Positions 1 to 6,936 of a DNA stretch of 26,533 nucleotides are shown here, piece by piece. Origin of the DNA: Tritrichomonas musculus (lineage: Eukaryota > Parabasalia > Tritrichomonadida > Tritrichomonadidae); NCBI GenBank assembly GCA_039105265.1, contig JAPFFF010000319.1:1-26533 (forward strand). The letters are read 5' to 3'. Under the pieces are notes generated by a model, which saw only the letters and a program-made list of their open reading frames with translations, searched no databases and was not told where the DNA came from. The position numbers and the translations under genes were made by a program. Position 1 is the first letter of the stretch; every line of letters begins with the position of its first letter.

Positions 1-2
1 AA

Positions 3-485
3 TTGTTATGGAATGCTTTAGATCAAGATCAAAAGTGTCTCCTTGCCGCACATTTATTAGGAGACGAATTATTTGCAAAAGGCGATAAACAAGCATTACA
101 TTTGTTCATCGACGACGATAAACCAAATGATGACACAATTACAATTCAGTGTGCTACATGGTGGGATGATTTGGAAAAAAAATTAGCAGATCTCAAAAAG
201 CCAAAAATGGCAAAACACATCCAAAAGAAATTCGATTACAGACAAAATAATAGAGATGGCTTGCCATTCGATGTAATAAAGTTTTTAATGTATCAATATT
301 TAGACCAATACCGCTCAGAATACACAAACAATAAAGCTGTTTTAGGGGAATTAACACCTAATGATCCAAAAAATATTGATGAAATGAATGAAATCATAGA
401 AGTAAGGATGTTGCCCACTGCCCAATTATGCATGGCATTAAAAAAATCTGCCCTGCCCACATGGGCAATGCATTTTTTTATATAA
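3..485 (+). CDS. 3' part of an unrecognised gene, cut by the left window edge
   Basis: The frame is open from the first bases of the window with no convincing ATG, so this is the C-terminal 160 codons or so of a longer protein. It is hydrophilic and probably helical, with a WWDDLEKKLADLKK segment near the middle and a DQYRSEYTNNK stretch later. No family is recognisable. The last 25 codons (from about 411) fall inside a cluster of TGCCCA/TGGGCA hexamers that continues into non-coding DNA, so the natural C-terminus may have been replaced by unrelated sequence. It could belong to the Maverick block on its right or be a host gene; the sequence does not decide. Confidence 0.45.
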   Translation: MLWNALDQDQKCLLAAHLLGDELFAKGDKQALHLFIDDDKPNDDTITIQCATWWDDLEKKLADLKKPKMAKHIQKKFDYRQNNRDGLPFDVIKFLMYQYLDQYRSEYTNNKAVLGELTPNDPKNIDEMNEIIEVRMLPTAQLCMALKKSALPTWAMHFFI

Positions 486-748
486 ATATATTAAATTTTT
501 TGCATTGATAATGTGTATAAATTTTACTTTTAAATATTTTCTTAATTAAAAAAAAAATATCTAAATTTTATATTATATATGTAAAAATTGAATTGTTTAT
601 ATTGGGCAATAAACCTTTGAAATTTTTGGGCATGGGCGCCCATGCCCTTCATTCAAAATTTGAAAGAATTTCAATAGTTTACATGCTGGGCAGTACTGCC
701 CACTTTCATAAGGTCAAATGTGGTCAAATAAATTAACCTTTTTGCCCA
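412..748. repeat. Cluster of TGCCCA/TGGGCA hexamers, several as perfect palindromes
   Basis: Nine TGCCCA or TGGGCA hexamers start at 412, 419, 454, 462, 603, 627, 687, 697 and 743. Three sets form perfect inverted repeats: 454-467 (stem of 6, loop of 2), 628-647 (GGGCATGGGCGCCCATGCCC, a 20-bp palindrome) and 687-702 (TGGGCAGTACTGCCCA). In DNA this AT-rich, such a hexamer is expected far less than once in 340 bp. Related GGGCAA words recur at about 1759-1815, across the start of the next open frame. The role is unknown; clustered protein-binding sites or a hairpin-forming repeat family are possible. Confidence 0.7.
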
Positions 749-1737
749 GGCTTTTTTATAATTAATAATGTTAAAATATGCATTTATTTTCTTAAAATAC
801 CTCAAATAAGCTCGGAAATGCTTTTTGGAGCTTTTTTTACTGTGATTTAGAAGCTGTTTATTGCAATCATCTGAATCAATAATAATTAAATCGGGATATA
901 ACAATAAGAAGCTCCAAAATACAGTAAAAAAGCTCAGAAGAGCATTTATAAGCTATATATTTCTAATTCAAGAACTGGTTGTTCCTATCCTTTATATTGA
1001 AAGAAGTAATATTTGAATATTATTCCTTTATTCTTTTTTTTTATTTTTAAATTTATAAATTTATGACAATTACTAAGAATATGTTTATCAAATATATTAA
1101 AATTAAAATGATTCAGATTATCCTATAAAAAAAATATAAAATATCATATGTTAAAAACTGTTATGGCATTTTTAACCACCATCATTATGATAATCACATT
1201 GTGATGATTCTTTTGAGACCCAATTTGATGTGTTTATTTAAAAAGGATATCATAATATGAGCCCTCTAATATACTCTATTAGATTTTAAAGAAATTCGGC
1301 CCTCAATTTTTGAATGAGTTCTTTGAAATTTTTTTCCTGATTTGTTTGCTTTTTTTACAATCAAAAATGAAAAAAGAATAACAAAATATTAAATTGTAGA
1401 AATAAATGAAGATAAATATACTTATTTACTTCTTTAATGATGAAAATAATTTAACTTTATGATTTATATTAAATTCATAAAAATATTTTTCACAAAATTT
1501 AATTTGAATACCAAATATATTATGTAATAATGCTTTTTACTTCAAAATATTACTAAGTTTACATTTTTTATGAAAAGCATTTCGACAATTCTCATATAAA
1601 AATGAAATAATTTGAATAATTCTTAATGATTATTTATTATTTTCCTATTTTATACTAGTTTGGTAAAATTTTTAATCAAAAAAAAAAAAATATAAATATA
1701 GCGAATAAACCTTTTTTTGAAAAGAAAATTTTAAAAA
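486..1737. other. Long AT-rich stretch without a supportable gene
   Basis: No reading frame here has protein-like composition; the one longer minus-strand frame (671-904) overlaps the palindrome cluster and the hairpin below. The stretch holds the TGCCCA cluster, the inverted repeat at 805-955, a short palindrome near 1190-1206 (ATCACATTGTGAT) and homopolymer A/T runs. The motif AATAAACCTTT occurs near 608 and again near 1704, just ahead of the frame at 1738. It contains CCTTT, which resembles the M5 core-promoter motif (CCTTTY) described in T. vaginalis. Confidence 0.6.
805..955. repeat. Long imperfect inverted repeat (MITE-like hairpin)
   Basis: The left arm, about 807-864, runs from AATAAGCTCGG through TTTTTTTACTGT to GTTTATTGC. 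It is matched in reverse complement by the right arm, about 901-954, with ACAATAAG at its inner end and ACAGTAAAAAAGCTC further out. Most of both arms pair, with several mismatches and a loop of about 35 bp. This is the shape of a small non-autonomous inverted-repeat element or a transcribed hairpin. No clear target-site duplication was seen and no coding capacity is present. Confidence 0.55.
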
Positions 1738-3168
1738 ATGTGGTTATATTTTTTTTTGGGGCAATTTCTAAAAAATCTTGTGCATTTTGGGCAAAATTTT
1801 TATAAATGGTCGGGCAAAAACGCATCATTAATAGAAGGAGACCATCCAGAATTATCAAAAGAGCAACAAAACGCAATTTCAGAATTAACAATTGCGTATA
1901 GAAAAATTTATCCTTTGTCACCATTCGCTGATGCATATGCACATGCACGTGAAAGAATTGTTACAGTTATGGAAGAGCACAAATACCTCGAACATGTCCC
2001 ACCTTTGATTGAATTGCTCACGGAAGAAGAAAATGTAAAATATGCACAAAAAATGGAAGAAGAGCGTCAGGAAGAAGAAAATGCAAAAGAGTATCTCATT
2101 TCATCAACAGCAGACATATTACAAAGAATAAATCCAAAAATGTCAAAAGAAGAGGCAATGGCCGATGCAGATAGCAGATTGTTTAACAAAATGTATGACG
2201 GTAAAAAGACAGCAAGAGAAATCTTCTCAAAGGAATTATTGAGCAGTGAAGAATTGAAAAAATGGGAATCAGCAACCAAGGAAATTCAATCAATTATAGA
2301 AATCCAAGAAGATTCTGATGATGTTGATAAAGATGTTGACGAAGTTCTCGAAATCTTAAACAAATTGCCTCAAAAAGATGAAAAGGATCAACCAAAACCT
2401 CAAAAAGATGAAAAGGATCTCACCGCACCTAAAAAAGATAAAGAAGAAGAAAGCAAAGAAAATCTCATCATAACCACCGTCAGAAAATTCCAAAAACTAT
2501 TTCCCGAAAAGGATTTGGAAGAAATTAATGATGAAGTTCAAAAAAGATTGAATGCCAAAATGAAAGGAAATCGAAAAGCATCAAGAATTTTCCCTGATGA
2601 GTTACTCAATGATGATGAAAAAGAAAGATGGTCAAATCTTGAAGACCTCCATACTCAACAAATCGATAAACAAATTTCCAGAGAAGTAACCAAAAATGTT
2701 CTTTTTGATTTACAGACGGAGAACGGCTCACTAGTATTGCCACCACCAGGAATGAGCAAAGAAGACTGGGCAAGAATGAATGCCGATCCTAACAAATTAA
2801 AAGCAGATATTTATAAAAAATTACAAGACCTCCCACCACCACCACAACTTCCACCTCCACCAGAAAATTGGCGAGAATTACCTCAAACTCACAAATGGGT
2901 AAATATACAAGAATTCACATCCGATCAAAAAGCTCAAAAAGAAAATCAGCTAAGAAATGAATTGTTCGAATTCTTCAAAAAGCGATTCCATGGGGAAGAG
3001 AATTTGGCAAATGAAGTCGTTCACGCAAGAATTGCTGAATTTCAAAGGAAAACACCAAACGTACCCTGGTTCAAATTCCACATTGACAATTTCCTCACCT
3101 CAGTTGAACGTCAAGATCTACACACTGAACCAGTTCCACCTAACGTTCAAGAAGTTGACGAAAAATAA
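1738..3168 (+). CDS. Charged helical-repeat protein, function unknown
   Basis: This 476-codon frame is rich in Lys, Glu and Asp. Residues about 120-185 and 240-305 repeat one unit: a helix with a Pro (INPKM, LFPEK), an alternating Ala/Asp/Glu helix, RLFNKM or RLNAKM, then R(E/I)F, ELL and E(E/K)xxKW. The first 100 residues and the last 90 look like diverged copies. The middle holds QKDEKDQPKP-type linkers and a PPPPQLPPPPE stretch. The ATG at 1738 is the only early Met, but residues 1-25 (hydrophobic, with GGGCAA words in the DNA) look like non-coding repeat read through, so the start is doubtful. A CCTTTT motif lies about 25 bp upstream. Possibly a virion or DNA-binding protein of block A. 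Confidence 0.6.
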   Translation: MWLYFFLGQFLKNLVHFGQNFYKWSGKNASLIEGDHPELSKEQQNAISELTIAYRKIYPLSPFADAYAHARERIVTVMEEHKYLEHVPPLIELLTEEENVKYAQKMEEERQEEENAKEYLISSTADILQRINPKMSKEEAMADADSRLFNKMYDGKKTAREIFSKELLSSEELKKWESATKEIQSIIEIQEDSDDVDKDVDEVLEILNKLPQKDEKDQPKPQKDEKDLTAPKKDKEEESKENLIITTVRKFQKLFPEKDLEEINDEVQKRLNAKMKGNRKASRIFPDELLNDDEKERWSNLEDLHTQQIDKQISREVTKNVLFDLQTENGSLVLPPPGMSKEDWARMNADPNKLKADIYKKLQDLPPPPQLPPPPENWRELPQTHKWVNIQEFTSDQKAQKENQLRNELFEFFKKRFHGEENLANEVVHARIAEFQRKTPNVPWFKFHIDNFLTSVERQDLHTEPVPPNVQEVDEK

Positions 3169-3261
3169 AAATTCCGATTATTGAGAGGTCGGTATAAAAA
3201 TTACTCTCAACAAGATTTAGGTTTCTAATAAACCTTTAATTTAAAAAATTAACTTTTTTAT

Positions 3262-3645
3262 TTATTTATCTTCTTTTGCTTTTTCTTTTGCTTTTTCTTT
3301 TGATATAGGAACATAATATCCTTGATCGTAACCAATCATCATTCCGGGTGACAAAAATTGTTGAATGAATTCGATATGAGTATCGAACCATTTAATCAAA
3401 CAATCTTTTTTCCGTTGTTCTTCACGTGAGAAACCAGGGATGATGATTTTTAAGTTATGTTGCATTAATTGTCTCATAACATGAGCAACAGAAAGCAATT
3501 TTTCGATTGAAACATTTTCACCATATCTCTTTTTGAGTACTTTCCAAGCTTCTGTCTTTTTAATATTTTTCATGTCTTTTGCAGACATAGCTGGAATATC
3601 ATCTTTAATTTCATTTTGTTCAGGTACACTTGGTTTGTCAGACAT
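3262..3645 (-). CDS. Small unknown protein with a Lys/Glu-rich tail
   Basis: This is a 127-codon frame starting MSDKPSVPEQNE. The core (residues 30-110) is helical, with KVLKKRYGENVSIEKLLSVA and a central hydrophobic IIIPGF. The last dozen residues are a KEKAKEKAKEDK repeat, visible in the DNA as a repeated CTTTTGCTTTTTCTTTTG. The start is supported by a TCATT initiator-like word 8 bases upstream, followed by TTTAT. It converges on the gene at 1738-3168 across a 93-bp gap and is divergent from the gene at 3734. No family is recognised. Confidence 0.65.
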   Translation of the reverse strand: MSDKPSVPEQNEIKDDIPAMSAKDMKNIKKTEAWKVLKKRYGENVSIEKLLSVAHVMRQLMQHNLKIIIPGFSREEQRKKDCLIKWFDTHIEFIQQFLSPGMMIGYDQGYYVPISKEKAKEKAKEDK

Positions 3646-3652
3646 TTATAAA

Positions 3653-3657
3653 AATGA
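3653..3657 (-). promoter_or_regulatory. TCATT initiator for the 3262-3645 gene
   Basis: On the minus strand TTCATTTTTATAA lies directly in front of the ATG at 3645. TCATT fits the Trichomonas initiator consensus TCAY(A/T), with the A as the expected transcript start, which would give a leader of under 15 bases. The same TCAYTTTTAT pattern precedes three plus-strand genes of this block. Confidence 0.5.
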
Positions 3658-3717
3658 ACTTTTTAAATAGGCGACCGTTAACCAAAAAATCTAATTCTTT
3701 CTCGTGAGGTCATCACA

Positions 3718-3722
3718 TCATT
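3718..3722 (+). promoter_or_regulatory. TCATT initiator for the 3734-4012 gene
   Basis: ACATCATTTTTATACAAGC stands immediately before the ATG at 3734. It fits TCAY(A/T) and the block-wide TCAYTTTTAT pattern, and it supports 3734 rather than the upstream GTG at 3704 as the start. Confidence 0.5.
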
Positions 3723-3733
3723 TTTATACAAGC

Positions 3734-4012
3734 ATGGAAGCCCGTACGATCCAACACTTACTCGAAGTTGTCGAAGCTCTTGATAGTGTTCATGAATGGA
3801 GAACTATTTCCGATGATCTTGATCAAAGAGAAAAAATGGCATATATGCTCCAAGAAGCTGCAACCAATATGAATCACATCGATGATGTTCGTGTGATAAT
3901 GAATGATGGAGATAGCACAAATGAAGAAAAAGCTAACGAACTTGAATGCTTCTTCATTGAAGAATTAAAGACAGGTTTGAAAAATCTCAAACGCTGGAAC
4001 GAAAGGAAATAA
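3734..4012 (+). CDS. Small acidic helical protein, function unknown
   Basis: This is a 92-residue product starting MEARTIQHLLEVVEALDSVHEW. The frame is open ten codons further upstream but has no ATG there, and the initiator at 3718-3722 lies inside that extension, so 3734 is preferred. It is acidic and probably all-helical, ending in a Lys/Arg-rich KNLKRWNERK. There are no membrane segments and no recognised motifs. It is divergent from 3262-3645, with about 88 bp between the two ATGs. It is probably an accessory gene of the integrase-bearing block. Confidence 0.6.
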   Translation: MEARTIQHLLEVVEALDSVHEWRTISDDLDQREKMAYMLQEAATNMNHIDDVRVIMNDGDSTNEEKANELECFFIEELKTGLKNLKRWNERK

Positions 4013-4038
4013 TTAATTAAATAAACAATTCAATTTAC

Positions 4039-4112
4039 TGCATTTTTTGACACTCTTTTTATTTTTGCATTTTTTGACACCCTTTTATTTTTATTGCATA
4101 ATCTGACAATTC
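4039..4112. repeat. Tandem TGCATTTTTTGACAC repeats between two convergent genes
   Basis: Two copies of TGCATTTTTTGACAC(T/C)C followed by T-rich DNA and TTTATTTT lie at 4039-4065 and 4066-4091. A degenerate third copy begins with TGCATAATCTGACA at about 4095. The core TTTTTTGACAC...TTTTATTTTT is the same element found just ahead of the two small genes at 5552 and 5830, but here no plus-strand gene follows. It may be a relic of further copies of the small-gene unit, or a shared regulatory element. Confidence 0.6.
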
Positions 4113-5499
4113 AAATAGGATCTAATCTATAACGAGGTAATATTTGAGTATTTCCTTTAAGATCTTGTATTAAATATTTACCATTTTGAAAACCTTTTAC
4201 AAAAAATCTACCAGGTTGAGTTATTGATCGTCTTTTTTTAAGAGTGTCTTTATTATTATATACAATTACTTCTTGGTTTTCTTTTAAATTATAACCTTTT
4301 TGAGCAGAAACATTATAATTAGCTTGAGAAATACGTCTACAAATAAAAGTATATAAATCAGAATTATTTTGCATTTGACTAGGGGAAACATTCATACCTG
4401 CATATTTTGACAAAGTTAAGTGTGGGGCATTATTATATTGAACAACTAATTCTTTTAATATTTCAGGGGAGATTTCTCTTTGAACTTCAAAAGCCATATC
4501 TCTCAAAGTTCTAATAATTCTATCAACTATACCTAATGAAGAATGTAATGGGCTAGTTGTTTGTTTTTCACCTGGTTTTCGTAAAAATGATGGATAATGA
4601 TAATCATCCATTCTATCAACAGGTTCCCATTTAATTCCATTTGAGTTTAAAAAATTTATTGTTTCTTCAGAACAAAAACCTTTTTCACCATCTCCGGTCA
4701 ATATTTTAGGTTTCATTCCTTGTTGAAATAAAGTATTTAAAGCTTTTGTTATTGAAATAGATGTTTTTTGTCCAGAAGTCATAATTTTATTTATATCACC
4801 AAAACATTCTCTACCTAAAGGAATTGCATATAAATATCGACTATTGGCTTCTATACAAATTAAGTACCCAACATTTTTTTCAAACATAATATCAATTAAA
4901 TAAGTACCAGGTTCACATAATTTATGTAAATAATATTTTTTATTCTTATTAGTTGGAAATTGTTTCTTTTGAACATAATCATCTTCAGAAACATAATTTG
5001 GCTCAATAACTTTTTCAAATTGTTTTAATAATACATGTCTTTTATTTTTATTTCTAAATGCAATATCAGGTACATTTGTTTTACCTTTGAATTCAACTAT
5101 CATTCCTGGTTGTTCCATAATTTTTGTAATATATATTTCATACCATTCTTCCATAGTATATTTATCTTTACCTTTTTTCCATCCAGAGGTCAATTTTTCA
5201 AATTCAGGAAAAGTACGAATATTTTCATTATGTAAATTATTAATTACATGGTTCTCAATTTTTTCTTCGAAACTTAATTCATCATCAGGAATTTTTTCAT
5301 CTGTGATTACAGGTAATGATTCAGATAATACTTTTCGAAATTCTGAATAAGCATTATAAATTTGTTCAAATTCATCATCAGTTACAAAATCTTTTTGATA
5401 TCCTTTATAATTTCTAGCTTCATTTGGCATTATTAATTTCTTTTGATAAGCTTTCTTTTCTAAATAATTCATTAATTTTTCACCTTCTGACGATAACAT
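4111..5499 (-). CDS. Maverick/Polinton-type DDE integrase (fossil, looks whole)
   Basis: This 462-residue retroviral-type integrase is of the kind carried by Mavericks; it would catalyse insertion of the linear element into host DNA. The RNase-H-fold core spans about residues 195-380. GTYLIDIMFEK carries the first Asp (203) and PKILTGDGEKGF the second (270). The third motif region is LGIVDRIIRTLRDM (322-335), followed by VQYNNAPHLTLSKYAGMNVSPSQM, typical of the end of an integrase core. The C-terminal 80 residues (QEVIVYNN...ILPRYRLD) look like an SH3/chromo-like DNA-binding domain. The N-terminal 190 residues are charged and helical. It is clearly a different lineage from the integrase at 7791-8882. 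It is divergent from the coiled-coil gene at 5552 across a 52-bp gap. Confidence 0.85.
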   Translation of the reverse strand: MLSSEGEKLMNYLEKKAYQKKLIMPNEARNYKGYQKDFVTDDEFEQIYNAYSEFRKVLSESLPVITDEKIPDDELSFEEKIENHVINNLHNENIRTFPEFEKLTSGWKKGKDKYTMEEWYEIYITKIMEQPGMIVEFKGKTNVPDIAFRNKNKRHVLLKQFEKVIEPNYVSEDDYVQKKQFPTNKNKKYYLHKLCEPGTYLIDIMFEKNVGYLICIEANSRYLYAIPLGRECFGDINKIMTSGQKTSISITKALNTLFQQGMKPKILTGDGEKGFCSEETINFLNSNGIKWEPVDRMDDYHYPSFLRKPGEKQTTSPLHSSLGIVDRIIRTLRDMAFEVQREISPEILKELVVQYNNAPHLTLSKYAGMNVSPSQMQNNSDLYTFICRRISQANYNVSAQKGYNLKENQEVIVYNNKDTLKKRRSITQPGRFFVKGFQNGKYLIQDLKGNTQILPRYRLDPI

Positions 5500-5520
5500 T
5501 TAAATTTCAATAAAGAGCGG

Positions 5521-5551
5521 TTTTGACACTTCACTTTTATTTTTTGTTTTC
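5521..5551 (+). promoter_or_regulatory. TTTTGACAC / TCACTTTTATT promoter of the 5552 gene
   Basis: TTTTGACAC is followed by TTCACTTTTATTTTTTG and the ATG at 5552. TCACT at 5531-5535 fits the Trichomonas initiator TCAY(A/T), giving a leader of about 19 bases. The near-identical block before 5830 shows that this unit is conserved between duplicates. Confidence 0.6.
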
Positions 5552-5791
5552 ATGTCTAAATTGGAAGAAAAATTAATAAGTCTTCGAGAAGAATGGAAAG
5601 AAAAATGGAAACAAATAAGAAGAATTCAAAAAAATGCACCTAATTACACAAATGAGGATGCAATTATAATTTATGATGAATCCAAATTATCGATGGATGA
5701 TCAAGAAGAATTGGAACGATTACGAAGAGAAAGAGACCGACTCCGATATCGAATGAAAGAAATTCAAGAACTTTTAAGAGAAATTAAATAA
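5552..5791 (+). CDS. Small coiled-coil protein, first of two paralogues
   Basis: This is a 79-residue, strongly charged and almost entirely helical protein beginning MSKLEEKLISLREEW and ending in a heptad-type ELERLRRERDRLRYRM stretch. It is a paralogue of the next gene: both begin MSKL, both have an acidic DE/DD turn in the middle, and both share LRRERD in the second helix, 13-15 residues before the end. It is likely a homodimeric or antiparallel coiled coil. The function is unknown; the position beside the integrase suggests an accessory protein of the element. Confidence 0.65.
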   Translation: MSKLEEKLISLREEWKEKWKQIRRIQKNAPNYTNEDAIIIYDESKLSMDDQEELERLRRERDRLRYRMKEIQELLREIK

Positions 5792-5800
5792 AAAAGCAGT

Positions 5801-5829
5801 TTTGACACATCACTTTTATTTTTGTTTTC
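5801..5829 (+). promoter_or_regulatory. TTTTGACAC / TCACTTTTATT promoter of the 5830 gene
   Basis: TTTGACACATCACTTTTATTT and a T-rich run lie between the stop of the first paralogue (5791) and the ATG at 5830. TCACT at 5810-5814 is the likely initiator. It differs from the 5521-5551 copy at only a few positions. Confidence 0.6.
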
Positions 5830-6027
5830 ATGTCTAAATTGCAAGAAGCTTACGAGAAATGGGATATCTTAGATGAACAAATAAATGACATCGAAAAAAA
5901 GGCAGGGATTATTGGTAATCAAAGGGTTTATGATGATAAAGATTTTAGAAAATTAATGAATTTACGAAGAGAAAGAGACAAAGTAGAAAAAGAAATTGAA
6001 CTTTTAAGAAAAGAATTAAATAAATAA
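5830..6027 (+). CDS. Small coiled-coil protein, second paralogue
   Basis: This is a 65-residue charged helical protein, MSKLQEAYEKWDILDEQINDIEK, with a central GNQRVYDDKDF turn and a second helix NLRRERDKVEKEIELLRKEL. It shares the start, the LRRERD motif and the promoter with the gene at 5552-5791 and lies 38 bp behind it, so the pair arose by tandem duplication of a unit of about 260 bp. The stop codon is 14 bp from the inverted-repeat element at 6042. Confidence 0.65.
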   Translation: MSKLQEAYEKWDILDEQINDIEKKAGIIGNQRVYDDKDFRKLMNLRRERDKVEKEIELLRKELNK

Positions 6028-6041
6028 AAGTTACCTTAATC

Positions 6042-6093
6042 AGTAGTTATCCATAGGATTTTCTTACAATGATGATTCTCTGGCATTTTGGGG
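6042..6093 (+). repeat. Left terminal inverted repeat of the 316-bp element
   Basis: 52 bp identical in reverse complement to 6306-6357. It starts with a doubled AGT. Outside it the flanks diverge at once. Confidence 0.85.
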
Positions 6094-6305
6094 GTCATTT
6101 GCACCAAAGGGGCTTAAAAACGACAAAAATAAGATCACTTTGGCGATGTTTTCATTTTCAAAATATTTTTATAAAAAAATATATATTAACACACATCAAG
6201 GTCCATACAACCCACCGAATACACTATACTATAAACAATTAATTTAAAACACCAATACACACACACTACACTATTTACACACACAGAAGCCTAATATAAC
6301 AAGCA

Positions 6306-6357
6306 CCCCAAAATGCCAGAGAATCATCATTGTAAGAAAATCCTATGGATAACTACT
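6306..6357 (-). repeat. Right terminal inverted repeat of the 316-bp element
   Basis: Exact reverse complement of 6042-6093 with no mismatch, which points to recent insertion or homogenised ends. Confidence 0.85.
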
Positions 6358-6394
6358 TATAACCCACTACTACCACCGAATGATTAACATCAAA

Positions 6395-6422
6395 GGCTCT
6401 TCGAGCCCAGGACCAAGGTCCT
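6395..6422. repeat. Twin GC-rich hairpins ahead of the structural-protein region
   Basis: GGCTC-TTC-GAGCC (6395-6407) is followed after one base by AGGACC-AA-GGTCCT (6409-6422). Both stems are perfect and stand out in AT-rich DNA. They lie 50 bp before the ATG at 6472 and just beyond the 316-bp element. They could be a protein-binding site or part of an element end. Confidence 0.55.
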
Positions 6423-6471
6423 ACTACTACCAACAAGTCTTTTACGTTTCAAAAACTTTTTTAACTAGTAA

Positions 6472-6936
6472 ATGTTAAGGATAAAAACATTACACCCTAC
6501 CATAGCCAATATCAATGATGAGCAAGTACCAATACCAATAGAAACAGCATATTTTCTTGAAGATGGTGAGAGAGACCCAAACAAACCACATCGTTATTGG
6601 TTTAATTTTCCACCAGAATGGAGCACAGCAAATCGTGGTGAGTCAATTATAGGCGTTAGAAATATTTATACAATAGCAAGGAGACGTAAGCTTGAGTTTG
6701 ATTTAAGCGTAAGAAAATATTTACGAAGTGCTTTTGATGAATTGAAAACGAAAATAAAAACAATGATGAAATATATAATTTACTTGATGAAAAACAAAAA
6801 GGAGAGGTATCAACACATATTATATCTTGGTTGGCAACAGATAAAGATTTACGAGATTTATTTGAAGATATCATTATTACACTTAAACCTAAGTTCGATG
6901 AGTATAATAATAAAGTTATGGAAAAATATAAATTGA
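6472..6936 (+). CDS. Structural-protein-like region of block B, first frame (fossil, broken region)
   Basis: The frame begins at an ATG at 6472 with MLRIKTLHPTIANIND. It contains a PHRYWFNFPPEWST segment and RGESIIGVRNIYTIARRRK, an aromatic/Gly-rich, beta-type composition unlike the charged proteins nearby. This suggests a virion protein, but I cannot name the family; a minor capsid or other structural protein is a guess from position beside the integrase. Only about the first 90 residues have protein-like character. The region overlaps another frame (6831-7757) and looks broken. Confidence 0.5.
   Translation: MLRIKTLHPTIANINDEQVPIPIETAYFLEDGERDPNKPHRYWFNFPPEWSTANRGESIIGVRNIYTIARRRKLEFDLSVRKYLRSAFDELKTKIKTMMKYIIYLMKNKKERYQHILYLGWQQIKIYEIYLKISLLHLNLSSMSIIIKLWKNIN

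Larger units (their letters stand above)
1738..6027. mobile_element. Maverick/Polinton-like block A (fossil; ends not seen)
   Basis: This gene cluster is centred on a Maverick-type integrase on the minus strand, with small charged and coiled-coil proteins around it and compact TCAYT-type start sites. The frames in it look largely open. No polymerase, packaging ATPase or terminal inverted repeat that I can pair lies within it, so it is either one end of an element or a remnant. It is separated from block B by the 316-bp inverted-repeat element at 6042-6357. Family assignment rests on the integrase and the neighbourhood; the limits given are those of the outer genes, not of the element. Confidence 0.55.
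6042..6357. mobile_element. 316-bp non-autonomous element with perfect 52-bp terminal inverted repeats
   Basis: The two ends are identical inverted repeats: 6042-6093 begins AGTAGTTATCCATAGGATTT, and 6306-6357 is its exact reverse complement over 52 bp. The interior has no gene; it holds an AT-rich half and a half rich in ACAC/CACTACAC words. Flanks TTAATC and TATAAC do not match as a 6-bp target duplication. A TA dinucleotide lies at 6044-6045 and 6354-6355, so an inner boundary with TA duplication (Tc1/mariner-like MITE) is possible. Alternatively, AG...CT ends with a doubled AGT resemble Polinton termini, which would make this a deleted Polinton remnant. Confidence 0.75.

Noticed and set aside
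671-904. 77-codon minus-strand frame
   Set aside because: It overlaps the palindrome cluster and the long hairpin, lacks a promoter-like start and has repeat-derived composition.
6281-6292. ACACACACAG resembling the Trichomonas intron 3' motif ACTAACACACAG
   Set aside because: The ACTAA branch part is missing, no GTAYGT donor pairs with it, and it lies inside the 316-bp inverted-repeat element within an AC-rich tract.
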